This document shows, piece after piece, positions 6,080 through 8,124 of a DNA stretch of 8,124 bases. The stretch is from Paenibacillus sp. GTDB taxonomy: Bacteria; Bacillota; Bacilli; Paenibacillales; NBRC-103111. Numbering within the stretch: position 1 is the stretch's first letter; each line of letters begins with the position of its first letter. The notes under the pieces are model-generated. The model saw nothing but the letters and a program-made list of their open reading frames with translations. It was not told the DNA's origin and did no database searches. The stretch covers positions 1-8,124 of the forward strand of contig JARBUQ010000183.1 in the NCBI GenBank assembly GCA_029239545.1, in the 5' to 3' direction. The translations under genes were made by a program, and so were the position numbers.

Positions 6080-7417
6080 GTGAAAGCAGCACACTACACA
6101 AAACAAGACATTACCCGTATCGCTAAAGAACAAAATGTAAGATTTATCCGACTTCAATTTACAGATTTGCTAGGAACAATCAAGAATGTAGAAATTCCCG
6201 TCAGTCAATTGGAAAAGGCTCTCGATAACAAGATGATGTTCGATGGTTCTTCGATTGAAGGCTACGTCCGGATTGAAGAATCCGATATGTATTTATACCC
6301 TGATCTGGACACATGGGTTGTGTTTCCTTGGGTGACCGAGAATCGGGTTGCAAGATTGATCTGCGATATATATCTTCCTGACGGCAGACCCTTTCCAGGG
6401 GATCCGCGAGGCATCCTGAAGAAAGCGCTGAAGGAAGCTCAAGAGATGGGCTTTACGGCTATGAACGTAGGTCCTGAACCGGAATTTTTCTTATTTAAGA
6501 CGGACGAGAAGGGCAATCCTACAATGGAATTGAATGATCAAGGCGGTTACTTCGATCTGGCTCCTATGGATCTTGGTGAGAATTGCCGTCGTGAGATCGT
6601 ATTGACCTTGGAGGAGATGGGCTTTGAGATTGAGGCCTCCCATCATGAGGTTGCTCCTGGTCAGCATGAGATCGATTTCAAATATACCCATGCTGTTAAT
6701 GCAGCCGATCAGATTCAGACCTTCAAGCTCGTAGTAAAGACCGTAGCCCGCCAGCATGGATTACATGCAACCTTCATGCCGAAGCCGTTGTTCGGAGTGA
6801 ATGGCTCAGGGATGCATTGTCATCAATCCTTGTTCAAAGGCTCAGAGAACGCGTTCTACGATGAGAAGGATCGTTTGGGTCTGAGTGAGACCGCTCGTTA
6901 TTATATGGCTGGTATTCTGAAGCACGCACGTGCATTCGCTGCGATTACGAATCCAACCGTGAACTCCTACAAGAGACTTGTTCCTGGTTACGAAGCTCCC
7001 TGTTATGTGGCCTGGTCTGCTAGTAACCGTAGTCCGATGATTCGTATCCCTGCTTCACGCGGTCTCAGCACACGTGTTGAAGTGCGGAACCCTGACCCGG
7101 CAGCTAATCCTTATCTGGCGCTTGCCGTCATGCTGAAGGCTGGATTGAACGGAATTACCCACAAGATGGAGCTTCCGCCGCCAGTCGATCGCAACATCTA
7201 CATCATGTCCGAAGAAGAGCGCGAAGAGCAGGGTATCCCGAGTCTTCCAGCTAATCTGAAGGAAGCATTGCTTGAGATGCTGAATGATGAAGTAATCTTC
7301 GAAGTGCTCGGAGAGCACGCTCTGACTCATTTCTTCGAGCTGAAGGAAATTGAGTGGGATATGTACCGTACGCAGGTGCATGCTTGGGAACGCGATCAGT
7401 ATATGACTTTGTATTAG
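6080..7417 (+). CDS. glnA: Glutamine synthetase, type I-alpha
   Basis: It makes glutamine from glutamate, ammonia and ATP as a cytoplasmic dodecamer and, when feedback-inhibited, signals nitrogen state to GlnR. The 445 residues match the usual 444-445 of the Firmicute I-alpha type, with no adenylylation site. Visible motifs: FDGSSIEGYVRIEESD (54-69), GPEPEFFLF, EVAPGQHEIDFKY, the ATP-site segment KPLFGVNGSGMHCHQSLF, and NRSPMIRIP. R64 corresponds to B. subtilis Arg62 and E305 in VPGYEAP to Glu304, both needed for glutamine feedback inhibition, so the enzyme should be feedback-sensitive. Translation starts at GTG 6080 after a strong AGGAGGAG (6066-6073). It is the last gene of the operon and is followed by a terminator. 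Confidence 0.98.
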   Translation: MKAAHYTKQDITRIAKEQNVRFIRLQFTDLLGTIKNVEIPVSQLEKALDNKMMFDGSSIEGYVRIEESDMYLYPDLDTWVVFPWVTENRVARLICDIYLPDGRPFPGDPRGILKKALKEAQEMGFTAMNVGPEPEFFLFKTDEKGNPTMELNDQGGYFDLAPMDLGENCRREIVLTLEEMGFEIEASHHEVAPGQHEIDFKYTHAVNAADQIQTFKLVVKTVARQHGLHATFMPKPLFGVNGSGMHCHQSLFKGSENAFYDEKDRLGLSETARYYMAGILKHARAFAAITNPTVNSYKRLVPGYEAPCYVAWSASNRSPMIRIPASRGLSTRVEVRNPDPAANPYLALAVMLKAGLNGITHKMELPPPVDRNIYIMSEEEREEQGIPSLPANLKEALLEMLNDEVIFEVLGEHALTHFFELKEIEWDMYRTQVHAWERDQYMTLY

Positions 7418-7423
7418 TTTGGA

Positions 7424-7465
7424 GGATCCCTTGGCGCAGTATGTGTCGGGGGATTTTTATTTTTG
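7424..7465 (+). terminator. Intrinsic terminator after glnA
   Basis: ATCCC (7426-7430) pairs with GGGAT (7450-7454). The stem continues inward with GC pairs and several G-U wobbles, closing a loop near 7437-7443. T-rich DNA follows (TTTTTATTTTT, 7454-7464). It starts a few bases after the glnA stop. Confidence 0.75.
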
Positions 7466-7520
7466 TGGGAAGTTGATTTGGTTTGTTCGTGTCTTAGGGG
7501 AAGCCCACAAAATGCCCACA
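7461..7520. repeat. Short GTGGG/CCCAC repeats next to the integrase 3' end (possible att region)
   Basis: TTTTGTGGG (7461-7469) is repeated inverted as CCCACAAAA (7504-7512). GCCCACA occurs twice as a direct repeat (7503-7509 and 7514-7520), 11 bases apart. The repeats fill the gap between the glnA terminator and the integrase stop codon. In phages and integrative elements, recombinase arm sites and the attachment core often lie at the 3' end of int. The repeats are seen directly; a role in recombination is inference. Confidence 0.45.
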
Positions 7521-7522
7521 TT

Positions 7523-8124
7523 CTACTTTAGGATGTTGTTTGTGAATTTTTCAAACTTCTCCATATTCGTATCCTCTAGTTTTTTGGAAATGTGCGCATA
7601 TATGTCAGGTGTGATTTGGATACTGCCATGTCCAAGCTGTTCTTGCACAAACTTCATATCAGCTCCGCTTTCTAACATTAGGACAGCATATGTGTGTCGA
7701 AGGGAGTGGATAGGAAGTGCGGGTAGGTCAATTTTCTTCAATATACGTGAAAAAGCGTTGAATAGTGATGACTTCGGCAAATGTGAACCATCATTTCTGC
7801 ATAGTACTAGGTTTAGGTCATGACGATACATTTCATTCAGAGATAGTTTATTTTGATTCTGCTAACTCAGTTGGAATCGTAAATTATTGATTAATGTTTG
7901 TCCTATTCTAATTGTTCTTGTTGATCGAAGTGTCTTAGTATCACCGAAGGGATCCTCATTCTGTTTTGCTGTAAAATCGAGGGTCTTATCAATATTTATG
8001 GTTTGATTCTTCAAGTCTATATCTGTCCACTGAAGCGCGGCTGCCTCTCCCTCTCGCATGCCTGTCTCAATAAGTAGTTTTAAAAAAATCCAGTAAATGT
8101 AATTGTATTGGTGCGCAGTTTTCA
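7523..8124 (-). pseudogene. Tyrosine recombinase (phage/ICE integrase) C-terminal part, broken by an amber codon
   Basis: On the - strand the reading frame is open from the window edge (first full codon at 8122) to TAG 7862-7864. It then continues in the same frame from CAG 7861 to the natural stop at 7523-7525. The joined product, about 198 residues, is the catalytic domain of a phage/ICE-type integrase. Visible catalytic residues are R in TGMREGEAAAL, the beta-hairpin K in GDTKTLRSTRT, HSLRH (HxxR), H in LGHGSIQIT and the nucleophile Y in DIYAHI. The amber falls between the beta-hairpin part and the HxxR part, so neither piece alone is a complete enzyme. One substitution would restore the frame (for example from CAG or TGG). 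The N-terminal arm-binding and core-binding domains lie outside the window. The region is more AT-rich than glnA, as expected for acquired DNA. Suppression or a sequencing error remains possible. Confidence 0.88.
7862..7864 (-). other. In-frame amber stop interrupting the integrase
   Basis: The - strand reads CTG AGT TAG CAG AAT. Protein similarity to integrases continues on both sides without a frame change, so this is a point nonsense change and not a frameshift. The downstream piece could restart at ATG 7831 but would lack the first catalytic Arg and the Lys. Confidence 0.85.

Noticed and set aside
7419..7823. 134-residue + strand open frame after glnA
   Set aside because: It runs through the glnA terminator and lies antisense to the well-supported integrase; the protein resembles nothing I know and has no ribosome binding site.
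8084..8095. Frameshift at the homopolymer run in the integrase
   Set aside because: The - strand frame reads through it as WIFLKLLIETGMREGE, which fits integrases, so no shift is needed.
1..8124. CRISPR arrays, tRNA or rRNA genes, insertion sequences
   Set aside because: I saw no regularly spaced repeats, no tRNA-like cloverleaf and no transposase with terminal repeats in the window.

Overview
The window looks like a chromosomal segment of a low-to-mid GC, spore-forming Firmicute, most likely Paenibacillaceae (Paenibacillus or a close relative). The basis is the gene order hflX - ynbB - glnR - glnA, which is the Bacillus/Paenibacillus arrangement, together with strong AGGAGG-type ribosome binding sites, sigma-A promoters and proteins close to the Bacillus subtilis GlnR and GlnA sequences as I remember them. 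The genus is an inference. All genes lie on the + strand except the integrase remnant at the right edge.

Left part (1-549): the C-terminal half of tryptophanyl-tRNA synthetase, with KMSKS and a four-cysteine motif like the [4Fe-4S] motif of Thermotoga maritima TrpRS. Next (550-797) is a non-coding leader. It holds a probable promoter, a class I cyclic-di-GMP (GEMM-I) riboswitch and an intrinsic terminator. The 3' strand of the aptamer can instead form a 12-bp helix with the 5' arm of the terminator, so the leader reads as an OFF switch: ligand bound, terminator formed.

The controlled gene (798-2798) encodes an unusual membrane protein: six predicted membrane segments, a GGDEF domain, a PAS domain and a sporulation-kinase-like module. 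The GGDEF domain keeps its signature but has no RxxD inhibitory site, and carries Asn where PleD has the guanine-contacting Asp344. The kinase module keeps its ATP-binding boxes but has Glu where the phosphoacceptor His should be. My reading is a cyclic-dinucleotide signalling protein whose product feedback acts on its mRNA rather than at the enzyme's own I-site. This is the most interesting part of the window.

Middle and right (2837-7458): after a terminator, a new promoter with a GlnR-box-like sequence over its -10 leads into hflX (ribosome-splitting GTPase) and ynbB (PLP-dependent methionine gamma-lyase-like protein). An internal sigma-A promoter with a perfect GlnR box, overlapping the ynbB stop codon, then drives glnR-glnA. 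GlnR represses this promoter when feedback-inhibited glutamine synthetase signals nitrogen excess; both the GlnR C-terminal tail and the GlnA feedback residues are present. A terminator follows glnA.

Right edge (7459-8124): an AT-richer region with short GTGGG/CCCAC repeats, then on the - strand the C-terminal part of a tyrosine recombinase of the phage/ICE type, broken by one in-frame amber codon. It looks like the edge of a decaying integrated element placed just after the glnA terminator.
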